Source: an uncultured Microbacterium sp.
Lineage (GTDB): Bacteria > Actinomycetota > Actinomycetes > Actinomycetales > Microbacteriaceae
Direction: 5' to 3'
Length of the DNA: 64,000 nucleotides
Assembly: GCF_947489255.1 (NCBI RefSeq)
Contig: NZ_CANLCY010000002.1
Span: 558,001 to 622,000, forward strand
Each line of letters starts with the position of its first letter. Position 1 is the stretch's first letter. Shown here one piece after another: positions 1 to 9,901 of this stretch. The translations under genes and the position numbers were made by a program. Below the pieces are notes generated by a model. It worked only from the letters and a program-made list of their open reading frames with translations. It made no database searches and was not told the origin of the DNA.

Positions 1-1236
1 GTCATCGCCGAGACCGGCTCGGGCCTGTCGCACCAGGGCGCGACGGTCGTGGATGCCGATGGCCTGATCGCCCTCCCGGGGCTGGTCGACCTGCACGTGC
101 ACCTGCGCGAGCCCGGGTACGAGGCATCCGAGACCATCCTCACCGGGTCCCGGGCCGCCGCCGCCGGCGGATTCACCACCGTCTTCGCGATGCCCAACAC
201 CTCTCCGGTCGCCGACACGGCGGGAGTGGTCGAGCAGGAGCTCGCGCTCGGCGAGGCCGCGGGCTACGTGCACGTGCAGCCGATCGGCGCCGTCACCGTC
301 GGGCAGAAGGGCGAGCGCCTCGCCGAGCTCGGCGCCATGGCCGACTCCCGCGCACGCGTCCGTGTGTTCAGCGACGACGGCTTCTGCGTCTTCGACCCGC
401 TGATCATGCGCCGGGCGCTGGAATACGTGAAGGCGTTCGGCGGCGTCATCGCCCAGCACGCCCAGGATCCGCGTCTGACCGAGGGCGCGCAGATGAACGA
501 GGGCGCCGTCTCGGCCGAGCTGGGCCTCACCGGCTGGCCGGCCGTCGCCGAGGAATCGATCATCGCGCGCGACGTGCTGCTGGCCGAGCACGTCGGCTCG
601 CGTCTGCACGTGTGCCACCTCTCGACCGCCGGTTCGGTCGACATCATCCGCTGGGCCAAGAAGCGCGGCGTGAACGTCACCGCCGAGGTCACCCCGCACC
701 ACCTGCTGCTGACCGACGAGCTCGTGCGCGACTACGACGCCCGGTTCAAGGTCAACCCGCCCCTGCGTCGCGAAGAAGACGTCCTGGCGGTGCGCGAGGG
801 CCTGGCCGACGGCACGATCGACATCGTCGCCACCGACCACGCCCCGCACCCCACCGAGGCGAAGGCCTGCGAGTGGGCCGCCGCGGCGAACGGCATGGTG
901 GGCCTCGAGAGCGCGCTGCGCGTCGTGCACCACGCCATGGTCGACACCGGCCTGCTCGACTGGGCCGACGTCGCCCGCGTGATGTCGGCGACCCCGGCGC
1001 GCATCGGCCGCCTCGACGGGCACGGCACGCCCGTGTCCGCAGGCCAGCCGGCGACCTTCACGCTCTACGACCCGCGTCCCTCGCGCACGTTCGGACTCGA
1101 CGACCTGCGCGGGCGCAGCACCAACTCGCCGTACCTCGGCCGGGAGCTCCCCGGCGAGGTGCGCTGGACCGTGCGCGCCGGCATCCCGACCGTCGTCGAC
1201 GGCGCCGTGCTCGACGCGCCCGGGGTCCTCTCGTGA
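1..1236 (+). CDS. pyrC: Dihydroorotase, 5'-truncated by window edge
   Basis: Third step of de novo pyrimidine synthesis: reversible cyclisation of N-carbamoyl-L-aspartate to dihydroorotate, in the cytoplasm. The reading frame is open from base 1, so the true start lies upstream; 411 codons are visible and perhaps 15-25 are missing. The metal-binding [10 protein letters not shown] motif is at visible residues 30-39 and the ATDHAPH motif lies near nt 830-850; together they define the amidohydrolase fold and class I dihydroorotase. The gene ends in a GTGA overlap with the next gene and is followed by carA, carB and pyrF, so it sits in the standard actinobacterial pyr operon (pyrR and pyrB expected just upstream). 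Confidence 0.96.
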   Translation, partial: VIAETGSGLSHQGATVVDADGLIALPGLVDLHVHLREPGYEASETILTGSRAAAAGGFTTVFAMPNTSPVADTAGVVEQELALGEAAGYVHVQPIGAVTVGQKGERLAELGAMADSRARVRVFSDDGFCVFDPLIMRRALEYVKAFGGVIAQHAQDPRLTEGAQMNEGAVSAELGLTGWPAVAEESIIARDVLLAEHVGSRLHVCHLSTAGSVDIIRWAKKRGVNVTAEVTPHHLLLTDELVRDYDARFKVNPPLRREEDVLAVREGLADGTIDIVATDHAPHPTEAKACEWAAAANGMVGLESALRVVHHAMVDTGLLDWADVARVMSATPARIGRLDGHGTPVSAGQPATFTLYDPRPSRTFGLDDLRGRSTNSPYLGRELPGEVRWTVRAGIPTVVDGAVLDAPGVLS

Positions 1237-1733
1237 CGCGAGAGGGCGCCCTGATCGTCATGATCGGCGTCGCCGTCGCGCTCCTCGCGCTGCTCGCGTG
1301 GGCCTGGGTGCGACGAACGCGGCGCGATGCGCGCTACACCGCCCCGGTGGGGGAGCTGCCCGCGGACGCCGTCGAAACGGCGGTCTTCTCGGGGCTCTAC
1401 GTCGCCACGACCCGACACGACGAGCCGCTCGAGCGTCTCGCGATCAAGGGTCTCGGCTTCCGCTCCCGCGTCGACGTCACGGTCACCTCGGCCGGCGTCG
1501 CGCTCGACCTCCCGGGCCAGCCCCGCATCGCGCTCACCCGCGACCGCCTGGTGGATGCCGCTCAGGCAACCGTCGCGATCGACCGCGTGGTCGAGCGCGA
1601 CGGCCTCACGCGCGTCAGCTGGCGCATCGACGACGACACGGTCGTCGACACCTACCTCCGCCCTCAGGAGGCCTCGGCCAAAGCACTGGCCGACGCCATC
1701 CGCCCCCTCACCTCGACAGGAAGCGACGCATGA
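1233..1733 (+). CDS. Membrane-anchored pyr-operon protein (Rv1382-like)
   Basis: A 166-residue protein of unknown function. It has one N-terminal transmembrane helix (about residues 7-25, rich in Val, Leu and Ala) followed by a basic stop-transfer stretch and a soluble, beta-rich domain of about 130 residues resembling the PH-like domain of actinobacterial pyr-operon proteins. It starts at GTG 1233 in a GTGA overlap with pyrC and ends in an ATGA overlap with carA, so it is translationally coupled in the operon. M. tuberculosis has a membrane protein gene (Rv1382) at the same place. Position suggests a link to pyrimidine metabolism, but nothing in the sequence shows a reaction. Confidence 0.85.
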   Translation: MTREGALIVMIGVAVALLALLAWAWVRRTRRDARYTAPVGELPADAVETAVFSGLYVATTRHDEPLERLAIKGLGFRSRVDVTVTSAGVALDLPGQPRIALTRDRLVDAAQATVAIDRVVERDGLTRVSWRIDDDTVVDTYLRPQEASAKALADAIRPLTSTGSDA

Positions 1734-2911
1734 CCTCCCTGATCCCCTCCTCGCTGTCCACGCGAGAACCCGCCGTCCTCGTCCTCGAAGACGGAACCCG
1801 CTACACCGGCCGCGCCTACGGCGCTCGCGGCGAGACCCTCGGCGAGGTCGTCTTCGCCACCGGCATGACCGGTTACCAGGAGACGATCACCGACCCCTCG
1901 TACGCGGGCCAGATCGTGCTGCAGACCGCACCCCACATCGGCAACACCGGCGTCAACGACGAAGACCCCGAGTCGCGGCGCATCTGGGTCGCCGGCTACG
2001 TCGTGCGAGACCCCTCGCGCATGGTGTCGAACTGGCGCGCCGACCGCTCGCTCGACGAGGCGCTCGTCGACGACGGCATCGTGGGCATCTCCGGCATCGA
2101 CACGCGGGCGGTCACCCGCCGCATCCGCTCCTCGGGCAGCATGCGCGGCGGCGTCTTCTCCGGCGAGGCCGCTCACCTGGATGCCGAGGAGCAGCTGCGC
2201 CGCGTGCTCGAAGCCCCGGGCATGGCGGGCCGCAACCTCTCGGCCGAGGTCTCGGTCACCGAGGTCGAGGTCACCCCCGCGACGGCCGAGCGCATCGGCA
2301 ACCTCGCGGTGCTCGACCTGGGCGTCAAGCGGTCCACGATCGACAACCTCGCCGCCCGCGGCTTCGACGTGCACGTGTTCCCGCAGTCCGCCACGATCGA
2401 CGAGATCCGCGCGATCGAGCCGGTCGCGGCGTTCTACTCCAACGGCCCCGGCGACCCCGCGGCATCCGACCAGCACGTCGAGCTGCTGCGCGCCGTCCTC
2501 GGCGACGGCCTGCCCTTCTTCGGCATCTGCTTCGGCAACCAGCTGCTGGGCCGCGCCCTCGGCTTCGGCACCTACAAGCTGCCGTTCGGCCACCGCGGCA
2601 TCAACCAGCCCGTGCTCGACAAGACGACGGGTCGCGTCGAGATCACCTCGCAGAACCACGGGTTCGCCGTCGACGCACCGCTGGACGCGGTGATCGACAG
2701 CCCGGCCGGCTTCGGTCGCGTCGAGGTCAGCCACATCGGCCTCAACGACAACGTCGTGGAGGGTCTGCGCGCCCTCGACATCCCCGCGTTCAGCGTGCAG
2801 TACCACCCCGAGGCCGCCGCGGGTCCGCACGACGCCAACTACCTGTTCGACCGCTTCCGCGACATGGTGATCGCGAACACCCAGATCAACACGGAGACCA
2901 AGAATGCCTAA
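1730..2911 (+). CDS. carA: Carbamoyl-phosphate synthase small subunit
   Basis: Glutaminase subunit that releases ammonia from glutamine for carbamoyl phosphate made by CarB; feeds pyrimidines and arginine. 393 residues, the usual length. An N-terminal CPSase small-chain domain is followed by a class I glutamine amidotransferase domain. The nucleophilic Cys is in the GICFGNQ motif (about residue 267) and the catalytic His-Glu pair is in QYHPEAAAG near residue 358. The ATG at 1730 overlaps the upstream stop (ATGA), and the 3' end overlaps carB by 8 bases, indicating tight co-translation of the two subunits. Confidence 0.97.
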   Translation: MTSLIPSSLSTREPAVLVLEDGTRYTGRAYGARGETLGEVVFATGMTGYQETITDPSYAGQIVLQTAPHIGNTGVNDEDPESRRIWVAGYVVRDPSRMVSNWRADRSLDEALVDDGIVGISGIDTRAVTRRIRSSGSMRGGVFSGEAAHLDAEEQLRRVLEAPGMAGRNLSAEVSVTEVEVTPATAERIGNLAVLDLGVKRSTIDNLAARGFDVHVFPQSATIDEIRAIEPVAAFYSNGPGDPAASDQHVELLRAVLGDGLPFFGICFGNQLLGRALGFGTYKLPFGHRGINQPVLDKTTGRVEITSQNHGFAVDAPLDAVIDSPAGFGRVEVSHIGLNDNVVEGLRALDIPAFSVQYHPEAAAGPHDANYLFDRFRDMVIANTQINTETKNA

Positions 2912-5900
2912 GCGCGACGACATCCACTCCGTCCTCGTCATCGGTTCCGGCCCGATCGTCATCGGTCAGGCCTGCGAGTTCGACTACTCCGGCACCCAGG
3001 CGTGCCGCGTGCTGCGCGAAGAGGGCGTGCGCGTCATCCTCGTCAACTCCAACCCGGCGACGATCATGACCGACCCCGACTTCGCCGACGCGACCTACAT
3101 CGAGCCGATCACCCCCGAGGTGATCGAGTCGATCATCGCCAAGGAGAAGCCGGATGCCGTTCTCCCGACCCTCGGCGGACAGACCGCGCTGAACGCGGCG
3201 ATCCAGCTGCACAAGCGCGGCATCCTCGAGAAGTACGACGTCGAGCTGATCGGCGCCGACTTCGACGCGATCAACCGCGGCGAGGACCGCCAGATCTTCA
3301 AGGAGCTCGTCATCGAGGCGGGCGCCGACGTCGCGGCATCCGTCATCTGCCACTCCATGGACGAACTGCTCGCCGGTGCCGAGAAGCTCGGCTACCCGCT
3401 CGTCGTCCGCCCCTCGTTCACGATGGGCGGCCTCGGCTCGGGCTTCGCGTACGACGAGGCCGACCTCCGCCGCATCGGCGGCGCGGGCCTGCACGACTCG
3501 CCCACCAACGAGGTGCTGCTCGAGGAGTCGATCCTCGGGTGGAAGGAGTACGAGCTCGAGCTCATGCGCGACACCGCCGACAACACGGTCGTCGTCTGCT
3601 CGATCGAGAACGTCGACCCGGTCGGCGTGCACACCGGCGACTCGATCACGGTGGCGCCCGCGCTGACCCTGACCGACCGCGAGTACCAGCGCCTGCGCGA
3701 CATCGGCATCGACATCATCCGCGCCGTCGGCGTCGACACCGGCGGCTGCAACATCCAGTTCGCCGTCGACCCGAAGACGGGCCGCATCATCGTCATCGAG
3801 ATGAACCCGCGCGTCTCGCGCTCCTCGGCGCTGGCATCGAAGGCCACCGGCTTCCCGATCGCCAAGATCGCCGCCAAGCTCGCGATCGGCTACCGACTCG
3901 ACGAGATTCCCAACGACATCACCAAGGTGACCCCGGCGAGCTTCGAGCCCACGCTCGACTACGTCGTGGTGAAGGTGCCGCGCTTCAACTTCGAGAAGTT
4001 CCCCGCCGCCGACACCACCCTCACCACCACCATGAAGTCGGTGGGCGAGGCCATGGCGATCGGGCGCAACTACACCACGGCCCTGCAGAAGGCGCTGCGC
4101 TCGCTCGAGAAGCGCGGGTCGAGCTTCCACTGGGGCGAGGAGTCGCGCTCGGTCGACGAATTGCTCGAGGTCGCCCAGACCCCCACCGACGGCCGCATCG
4201 TCGTGCTGCAGCAGGCGCTGCGCAAGGGCGCGACGGCCGAGCAGGCGTTCGACGCCACGGCGATCGACCCGTGGTTCATCGACCAGATCGTGCTGATCAA
4301 CGAGGTCGCTGAGTTCATCGGGGCGGCCGAGAACCTGGATGCCGACACCCTCCGCGTCGCGAAGGAGCACGGCTTCAGCGACGTCCAGATCGCCGAGATC
4401 CGCGGTCTCGCCGAGGCCGAGGTGCGCGAGGCGCGCTACGCGCTCGACGTGCGCCCGGTCTACAAGACCGTCGACACGTGCGCGGGGGAGTTCCCCGCGC
4501 TCACGCCGTACCACTACTCGTCCTACGACGCCGAGACCGAGGTGACCCCCTCGGAGCGCACCAAGGTCGTCATCATCGGATCGGGCCCCAACCGCATCGG
4601 CCAGGGCGTCGAGTTCGACTACTCGTGCGTGCACGCTTCGTTCGCCCTGTCGGACGCCGGGTACGAGACGGTCATGGTCAACTGCAACCCCGAGACCGTG
4701 TCGACCGACTACGACACCTCCGACCGCCTGTACTTCGAGCCGCTGACGCTCGAGGACGTGCTCGAGGTGCTGCACGCCGAGAGCCAGTCGGGCACGATCC
4801 TCGGCGTGGTCTGCCAGCTGGGCGGTCAGACGCCGCTGGGCCTGGCCAAGGGCATCGAGGCGGCGGGCTACACGATCCTCGGCACGAGCCCCGAGGCGAT
4901 CGACCTCGCCGAGGAGCGCGAGCTGTTCTCGCGCCTGCTCGACGAGGCCGGTCTCGTCGCCCCGCGCAGCGGCACCGCGATCGACGTCGAGGGCGCCGTG
5001 ACGGTGGCCGAGGAGATCGGCTACCCCGTGCTCGTTCGTCCGAGCTTCGTGCTCGGCGGTCGCGGCATGGAGATCGTCTACTCGACCGACGCCCTGCGCG
5101 ACTACTTCGTGCGCGTCGCCGACCAGGCGATCATCGGACCGGGCCTGCCGCTGCTGGTCGACCGCTTCCTCGACGACGCGATCGAGCTCGACGTCGACGC
5201 GCTGTACGACGGCACCGACCTCTACATCGGCGGCGTGATGGAGCACCTCGAGGAGGCCGGCATCCACTCCGGCGACTCCTCGTGCACACTGCCGCCGGTG
5301 TCGCTCGGTCGCACCGAGGTCGACCGCGTGCGCGAGGCGACCCTCGCGATCGCGAAGGGCGTCGGCGTCCGCGGACTGCTCAACGTGCAGTTCGCGATCT
5401 CGGCCGGCGTGCTGTACGTCATCGAGGCGAACCCGCGCGCGAGCCGCACCGTACCGTTCGTGTCGAAGGCGCTCGGCATCCCGCTCGCCAAGGCCGCCAG
5501 CCGCATCATGTCCGGCAGCACGATCGCCGAGCTGATCGCCGAGGGCCTGCTGCCCGAGAGCGACGGCTCGCGTGTGCCGCTCGACGCGCCCGTCGCGGTC
5601 AAGGAAGCCGTGCTGCCCTTCAAGCGGTTCCGCACCGCCGACGGGCACACCGTCGACAGCGTGCTCGGCCCCGAGATGCGCTCCACGGGCGAGGTCATGG
5701 GCATCGACCGCGACTTCCCGACCGCGTTCGCGAAGTCGCAGGAGGCCGCCTACGGCGGCATGCCGACCTCCGGCACCGTGTTCATCTCGGTGGCCGATGC
5801 CGACAAGCGCGCGGTGATCCTGCCCGCCCACCGCCTCCAGGAGCTCGGCTTCGAGCTCATGGCGACCGAGGGCACGGCCGAGATCCTCGCCCGCAACGGC

Positions 5901-6191
5901 ATCCGCGTGAAGGTGGTCGAGAAGTACTCCGAGACGCAGGGCTCCGGCCAGCAGAACGTGGTCGACCTGATCAACGCCGGCGAGATCGACATGATCGTGA
6001 ACACGCCCTCGGGCGGCACCGCCCGCGCCGACGGCTACGAGATCCGCGCGGCGGCCGTGGCCGCCGACAAGGCCCTGTTCACGACGATGGCCGTGCTCGG
6101 CGCCGCCGTCAGCGCCCTCGGCGCGATGAAGGACGGCTTCGAGGTCCGCAGCCTCCAGGAGTACGCCGTGGATCGCGCGGGACGCCTGTGA
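2904..6191 (+). CDS. carB: Carbamoyl-phosphate synthase large subunit
   Basis: Makes carbamoyl phosphate from bicarbonate, ammonia and two ATP, with ammonia channelled from CarA. 1095 residues, close to the family norm. Two homologous synthetase halves are visible, each with a nucleotide-binding start ([11 protein letters not shown] near residue 13; [12 protein letters not shown] near 556) and an ATP-grasp domain containing the [10 protein letters not shown] and [10 protein letters not shown] motifs. The last 150 or so residues are the MGS-like regulatory domain, where UMP or ornithine normally act. Overlaps carA upstream and ends in a GTGA overlap with pyrF. Confidence 0.98.
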   Translation: MPKRDDIHSVLVIGSGPIVIGQACEFDYSGTQACRVLREEGVRVILVNSNPATIMTDPDFADATYIEPITPEVIESIIAKEKPDAVLPTLGGQTALNAAIQLHKRGILEKYDVELIGADFDAINRGEDRQIFKELVIEAGADVAASVICHSMDELLAGAEKLGYPLVVRPSFTMGGLGSGFAYDEADLRRIGGAGLHDSPTNEVLLEESILGWKEYELELMRDTADNTVVVCSIENVDPVGVHTGDSITVAPALTLTDREYQRLRDIGIDIIRAVGVDTGGCNIQFAVDPKTGRIIVIEMNPRVSRSSALASKATGFPIAKIAAKLAIGYRLDEIPNDITKVTPASFEPTLDYVVVKVPRFNFEKFPAADTTLTTTMKSVGEAMAIGRNYTTALQKALRSLEKRGSSFHWGEESRSVDELLEVAQTPTDGRIVVLQQALRKGATAEQAFDATAIDPWFIDQIVLINEVAEFIGAAENLDADTLRVAKEHGFSDVQIAEIRGLAEAEVREARYALDVRPVYKTVDTCAGEFPALTPYHYSSYDAETEVTPSERTKVVIIGSGPNRIGQGVEFDYSCVHASFALSDAGYETVMVNCNPETVSTDYDTSDRLYFEPLTLEDVLEVLHAESQSGTILGVVCQLGGQTPLGLAKGIEAAGYTILGTSPEAIDLAEERELFSRLLDEAGLVAPRSGTAIDVEGAVTVAEEIGYPVLVRPSFVLGGRGMEIVYSTDALRDYFVRVADQAIIGPGLPLLVDRFLDDAIELDVDALYDGTDLYIGGVMEHLEEAGIHSGDSSCTLPPVSLGRTEVDRVREATLAIAKGVGVRGLLNVQFAISAGVLYVIEANPRASRTVPFVSKALGIPLAKAASRIMSGSTIAELIAEGLLPESDGSRVPLDAPVAVKEAVLPFKRFRTADGHTVDSVLGPEMRSTGEVMGIDRDFPTAFAKSQEAAYGGMPTSGTVFISVADADKRAVILPAHRLQELGFELMATEGTAEILARNGIRVKVVEKYSETQGSGQQNVVDLINAGEIDMIVNTPSGGTARADGYEIRAAAVAADKALFTTMAVLGAAVSALGAMKDGFEVRSLQEYAVDRAGRL

Positions 6192-7048
6192 GCGAGACGT
6201 TCGGTCAGCGACTCTCCGCCGCCCTCGACCTGCACGGCGCCCTGTGCGTCGGCATCGACCCCCACGCCGCACTCCTGTCGGCGTGGGGGCTGGATGCCAC
6301 GGCCGAGGGCGCGCGGGAGTTCGGCCTGCGCGCGGTCGAGGCCGCTCGCGGCCGGGTCGGCGTGGTCAAGCCGCAGGTGGCGTTCTACGAGCGCTACGGC
6401 TCCCGCGGTTTCGCGGCCCTGGAAGACGTGATGGCCGCCGCTCGGGATGCGGGTCTGCTCGTGATCGCCGACGCGAAGCGCGGCGACATCGGCACGACCA
6501 TGGAGGGCTACGCGCACGCCTGGCTCGAGCCGGGTTCTCCCCTCGAGGCGGATGCCGTGACCCTTTCGCCCTACCTCGGCGCCGACTCGCTGCGCGAGGC
6601 GCTGTCCGTGGCGGTGCACCACGGCAAGGGCGCGTTCGTGCTGACCGCGACGAGCAACCCCGAGGCGCGCGCGCTGCAGAGCGCGATCGTCGACGACGCC
6701 CTCGCGGTGGGCGATCACGAGCACGTCGCAGCCCGCGTGGCGCACGACGTCAACCAGGCGAACATCGGCGCCCCCGGAGCCCTCGGCCCGGTCGGCGTGG
6801 TGGTCGGGGCGACCGTCGACCGCTCCGCGTTCGGCCTCGGCGACGTGGCGCTCGCGGGCATGCCGATCCTCGCTCCCGGTTTCGGCGCGCAGGGGGCCGC
6901 GCCCGCCGACCTGCGCCGCTTGTTCGGTTACGTGGCATCCGCCGTCGTCGCCAACGAGAGTCGCAGCATCCTCGCGGTCGGACCCGACCGCCTCGCCGCC
7001 CGCATCGACGAGCGCGCCGCGCTCTACCGGGAGTCCCTGCATGGCTGA
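6188..7048 (+). CDS. pyrF: Orotidine 5'-phosphate decarboxylase, type 2
   Basis: Last step of UMP synthesis: decarboxylation of OMP. 286 residues, the longer actinobacterial/type 2 form rather than the 230-residue E. coli form. The catalytic Lys-Asp array is in [10 protein letters not shown] (about residues 95-104), and the phosphate-binding end is near [12 protein letters not shown] start at 6188 overlaps the carB stop (GTGA); the 3' end overlaps the next gene by 8 bases. pyrD and pyrE are not in the window. Confidence 0.96.
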   Translation: MSETFGQRLSAALDLHGALCVGIDPHAALLSAWGLDATAEGAREFGLRAVEAARGRVGVVKPQVAFYERYGSRGFAALEDVMAAARDAGLLVIADAKRGDIGTTMEGYAHAWLEPGSPLEADAVTLSPYLGADSLREALSVAVHHGKGAFVLTATSNPEARALQSAIVDDALAVGDHEHVAARVAHDVNQANIGAPGALGPVGVVVGATVDRSAFGLGDVALAGMPILAPGFGAQGAAPADLRRLFGYVASAVVANESRSILAVGPDRLAARIDERAALYRESLHG

Positions 7049-7946
7049 AACCCGTCGTCCGCCCGAGGTCGACCGCGCCGCCGCCTCGCGCCGCGCCGTC
7101 GAGGCGCGCCGCGAGCGCGCCGCACTGAAGCGCGATGTCTCCACCCGCGTGATCTCCCCGCAGGAGCTGCTGCGGCGGGGTCTCGCCGACCCGCTGTCTC
7201 CGGCCGGGGCGATGCGCGTCACCGAGTTCCTCACCGCGATCCCGGCCATCGGGGAGAGCAAGCGCGACCGCATCCTCGCCTCCCTCGCCATCTCGCCGGT
7301 GAAGCGCCTCGGAGGTCTCGGCATCCGCCAGCGCGACGCGCTGCGCGACTTCCTCGACACCCGGTGGCCCGAGCCCGGGCCGCGCGAGGGACGCAGCCGC
7401 CTGATCGTGCTCGCCGGGCCCACCGCCGTGGGCAAGGGCACGGTCGCCGCCCACATCAAGCAGAACTACCCCGAGATCCACCTCTCGGTCTCGGCGACCA
7501 CGCGCGCGCCGCGACCGGGAGAGGTCGAGGGGGAGCACTACTACTTCGTCGACGACGCGGAGTTCGACCGACTCGTCGCCGCGGGGGAGCTGCTGGAGTG
7601 GGCCGTCGTCCACAACAAGAACCGCTACGGCACCCCGCGCGCTCCCATCGAACGGGTGCTCGCCGAGGGCGGCACGGCTCTGCTCGAGATCGACCTGCAG
7701 GGTGCGCGTCAGGTGCGCGCGGCCGACCCGTCGGCGACGCTCGTCTTCCTCCTGCCGCCCAGCTGGGACGAGCTCGTCCAGCGCCTGGTCGGGCGGGGGA
7801 CCGAGGATGCCGAGGAGCGCGCGCGTCGCCTGCGCACGGCGCGCGTGGAACTCGCGGCGCAGAACGAGTTCGACTACCGCGTAGTGAACGACGAGGTGGC
7901 GCACGCCGCCGCCCAGGTCGTCGCGCTCGCCGCGGCGCAGCACTGA
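7041..7946 (+). CDS. gmk: mIHF-guanylate kinase fusion protein
   Basis: A 301-residue protein in which two neighbouring actinobacterial genes appear joined. Residues about 17-108 match actinobacterial integration host factor (mIHF): a basic helix starting ARRERAALK, then a helix-two-turn-helix region with the conserved RLGGLGIRQRDAL segment. Residues about 118-300 are guanylate kinase (GMP + ATP to GDP + ADP), with the P-loop GPTAVGKGT at 126-134, the GMP-binding SATTRAPRPGE and EHYYFVD motifs and the lid region. Free guanylate kinases are about 190-210 residues. In mycobacteria mihF and gmk are separate adjacent genes just after pyrF, so position supports the reading. The start overlaps pyrF by 8 bases. 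A stem-loop follows at 7981. Confidence 0.93.
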   Translation: MAETRRPPEVDRAAASRRAVEARRERAALKRDVSTRVISPQELLRRGLADPLSPAGAMRVTEFLTAIPAIGESKRDRILASLAISPVKRLGGLGIRQRDALRDFLDTRWPEPGPREGRSRLIVLAGPTAVGKGTVAAHIKQNYPEIHLSVSATTRAPRPGEVEGEHYYFVDDAEFDRLVAAGELLEWAVVHNKNRYGTPRAPIERVLAEGGTALLEIDLQGARQVRAADPSATLVFLLPPSWDELVQRLVGRGTEDAEERARRLRTARVELAAQNEFDYRVVNDEVAHAAAQVVALAAAQH

Positions 7947-7980
7947 CGCGGGCTCACAGCCGGTTCCGGGGCGCCATCCT

Positions 7981-8013
7981 CGCGTCGGGGCGTGAATTCC
8001 GCGCCCCGACGCG
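7981..8013. terminator. Perfect 12-bp stem-loop after gmk
   Basis: CGCGTCGGGGCG at 7981-7992 is perfectly repeated in inverted form at 8002-8013, around a 9-nt loop. It lies 35 nt past the gmk stop and before the rpoZ promoter. There is no clear T tract, so termination is inferred. Confidence 0.55.
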
Positions 8014-8082
8014 GGAAACGCGCCCCGAATCGGGGGCACGACCCACCCGACGACCCTCGGCACAGCCCGGGCGGGCGTCGGC

Positions 8083-8088
8083 TAGAAT
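8083..8088 (+). promoter_or_regulatory. -10 element of rpoZ promoter
   Basis: TAGAAT is followed about 60 nt later by the rpoZ start. This separates rpoZ transcription from the pyr-gmk operon. No convincing -35 hexamer was seen, as is common in actinobacteria. Confidence 0.5.
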
Positions 8089-8150
8089 AAGAGGATGCTT
8101 CGGCGCTCCAGCGCCGCATCCACCCCATCCGCCGAACCAGGAGGTTCCCC

Positions 8151-8405
8151 ATGGCCGGACGTGACAAGGGCATCATCGACCCGCCCATCGACGCTCTGCT
8201 CGACAAGGTCGACTCGAAGTACCAGCTCGTCATCTACGCGTCCAAGCGTGCGCGTCAGATCAACGACTACTACTCCGACCTTCACGAGGGCAACCTCTTC
8301 GACAACGTGGGTCCGCTCGTCGACTCCACCGTCGAGGACAAGCCGCTGACGATCGCTCTGCACGAGATCCACGAGGACAAGCTGCGCCTTCGCGCCGCCG
8401 AATGA
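8151..8405 (+). CDS. rpoZ: RNA polymerase omega subunit
   Basis: Small subunit that assists folding and assembly of beta' in RNA polymerase. 84 residues, with the RpoZ core motif [15 protein letters not shown] (about residues 24-38) and the acidic ending typical of high-GC Gram-positive omega. AGGAGG lies about 6 nt before the ATG. In mycobacteria rpoZ is followed by coaBC (dfp) and metK; here metK follows directly. Confidence 0.96.
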   Translation: MAGRDKGIIDPPIDALLDKVDSKYQLVIYASKRARQINDYYSDLHEGNLFDNVGPLVDSTVEDKPLTIALHEIHEDKLRLRAAE

Positions 8406-8407
8406 TC

Positions 8408-8435
8408 CACAGGTGTGATCTGTTCACAGATGTGA
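8408..8435. promoter_or_regulatory. Possible operator upstream of metK
   Basis: Just after the rpoZ stop, CACAGGTGTGA (8408-8418) is repeated as CACAGATGTGA (8425-8435), a 17-nt period. The same bases form a dyad, TGTGA-N5-TCACA at 8414-8428. That resembles a CRP/GlxR site but has a 5-nt rather than the usual 6-nt spacer. It lies about 50 nt upstream of the metK -10. Function is inferred only. Confidence 0.3.
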
Positions 8436-8437
8436 CG

Positions 8438-8470
8438 ATGCCCCGGGCGGCCTGGAGCCACCCGGGGCAT
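8438..8470 (+). terminator. rpoZ terminator hairpin
   Basis: A 13-bp stem with one mismatch (8438-8450 with 8458-8470) encloses a 7-nt loop, ATGCCCCGGG on one side and CCCGGGGCAT on the other. It lies between rpoZ and metK. The downstream T-richness is weak. Confidence 0.65.
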
Positions 8471-8511
8471 ACTTGTGCCCGTTCCCCGCTCGCTACCCTC
8501 CCGGAGTCGTC

Positions 8512-9705
8512 TTGACCGACCTGCGCCTGTTCACGTCCGAGTCCGTCACCGAAGGACACCCCGACAAGATCTGCGACCAGATCTCCGACAGCATCCTCGA
8601 CGCGATCCTCACCGACGACCCCACCGGTCGCGTGGCGGTCGAGACCCTCGTCACCACGGGGCTCGTGCACGTGGCCGGAGAAGTGTCGACGAGCGCCTAC
8701 GTCGAGATCCCCGCGATCGTGCGCGACGTGGTGAACCGCATCGGCTACACCTCCAGCGACACCGGCTTCGACGGCGAATCCTGCGGCGTGAGCGTGTCGA
8801 TCGGCGCGCAGTCCTCCGACATCGCGGCCGGGGTCAACAAGGCCTTCGAGCAGCGCGAGCGCGGCTCCGTCGACCCGCGCGACCTGCAGGGTGCGGGCGA
8901 CCAGGGCATCATGTTCGGCTTCGCGACGAACGAGACCCCCCAGCTCATGCCGATGGCCGCGTGGACCGCCCACCGCATCGCCGAGCGGCTGGCATCCGTC
9001 CGCAAGAGCGGCGAGCTGCCGTTCCTGCGCCCCGACGGCAAGACGCAGGTCACCCTCGGCTACGACGGTTTCACCCCCCGCACCGTCGACTCGGTCGTGC
9101 TCTCCACGCAGCACCACCCCGACATCTCGCAAGAAGACCTGCGCGCCGAGGTGCAGGCCGCGGTCATCGACCCGGTGCTCGCCGAGACCGGCCTCGAGCT
9201 CCCCGACGTGAAGTACTACATCAACCCGGCCGGGCCCTTCGTCATCGGCGGCCCCAAGGGCGACGCCGGCCTGACCGGCCGCAAGATCATCATCGACACC
9301 TACGGGGGAGCGTCCCGCCACGGTGGCGGCGCCTTCAGCGGCAAGGACCCCTCCAAGGTCGACCGCTCCGCCGCGTACGCGATGCGGTGGGTCGCCAAGA
9401 ACGCCGTCGCCGCGGGGCTGGCCGATCGCCTCGAGGTCCAGGTCGCCTACGCGATCGGCAAGGCCAACCCCGTCGGCCTGTACGTGGAGTCGTTCGGCAC
9501 CGCGCACGTCGCCGACGACGTCATCGTGAAGGCCATCCGCGACGTGTTCGACCTGCGCCCGGCGGCGATCGTCGAGCAGCTCGACCTGCTGCGCCCGATC
9601 TACGCGCAGACGGCGACCTACGGGCACTTCGGCCGCGAGCTCTCCGACTTCACGTGGGAGCGCACCGACCGCGTCGACGAGCTGCGCACGGCCGCCGGAC
9701 TCTGA
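8512..9705 (+). CDS. metK: S-adenosylmethionine synthetase
   Basis: Makes SAM from methionine and ATP. 397 residues with start TTG 8512, chosen because CCGGAG lies 5 nt upstream and the protein then begins in register with the family ([11 protein letters not shown] then EGHPDK at residues 14-19). An in-frame TTG at 8473 would add a 13-residue unconserved tail. Visible motifs are GHPDK, the [10 protein letters not shown] methionine/ATP loop and [16 protein letters not shown] near the C-terminal third. CATACT at 8468-8473, right after the rpoZ terminator, is a candidate -10. Confidence 0.95.
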   Translation: MTDLRLFTSESVTEGHPDKICDQISDSILDAILTDDPTGRVAVETLVTTGLVHVAGEVSTSAYVEIPAIVRDVVNRIGYTSSDTGFDGESCGVSVSIGAQSSDIAAGVNKAFEQRERGSVDPRDLQGAGDQGIMFGFATNETPQLMPMAAWTAHRIAERLASVRKSGELPFLRPDGKTQVTLGYDGFTPRTVDSVVLSTQHHPDISQEDLRAEVQAAVIDPVLAETGLELPDVKYYINPAGPFVIGGPKGDAGLTGRKIIIDTYGGASRHGGGAFSGKDPSKVDRSAAYAMRWVAKNAVAAGLADRLEVQVAYAIGKANPVGLYVESFGTAHVADDVIVKAIRDVFDLRPAAIVEQLDLLRPIYAQTATYGHFGRELSDFTWERTDRVDELRTAAGL

Positions 9706-9901
9706 CGGTGCGGGTGGGCGTCGCGCGCACCGGACGCGGTCGCGCTCCGAGCACACCGCTGCGCACGGACACGGGGGCGATCGACCGCTCACGCGTCGAT
9801 CTCCTGCCGTGCCACGCCGAGGGGCGCGGGCGGCGACGCGACCGTGAGGGCCGTCGCACCGAGCGACCGGTGCTCGAGGCGGTGCGCGGGGGAGGACCAC
9901 G

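Noticed and set aside
2886..6272. 1128-codon open frame antisense to carB, and similar long antisense frames opposite gltB and polA
   Set aside because: Such frames are normal shadows of GC-rich codon use; the translations are low-complexity, rich in Arg, Ala, Gly and His, and match no family, while the sense genes are unmistakable.
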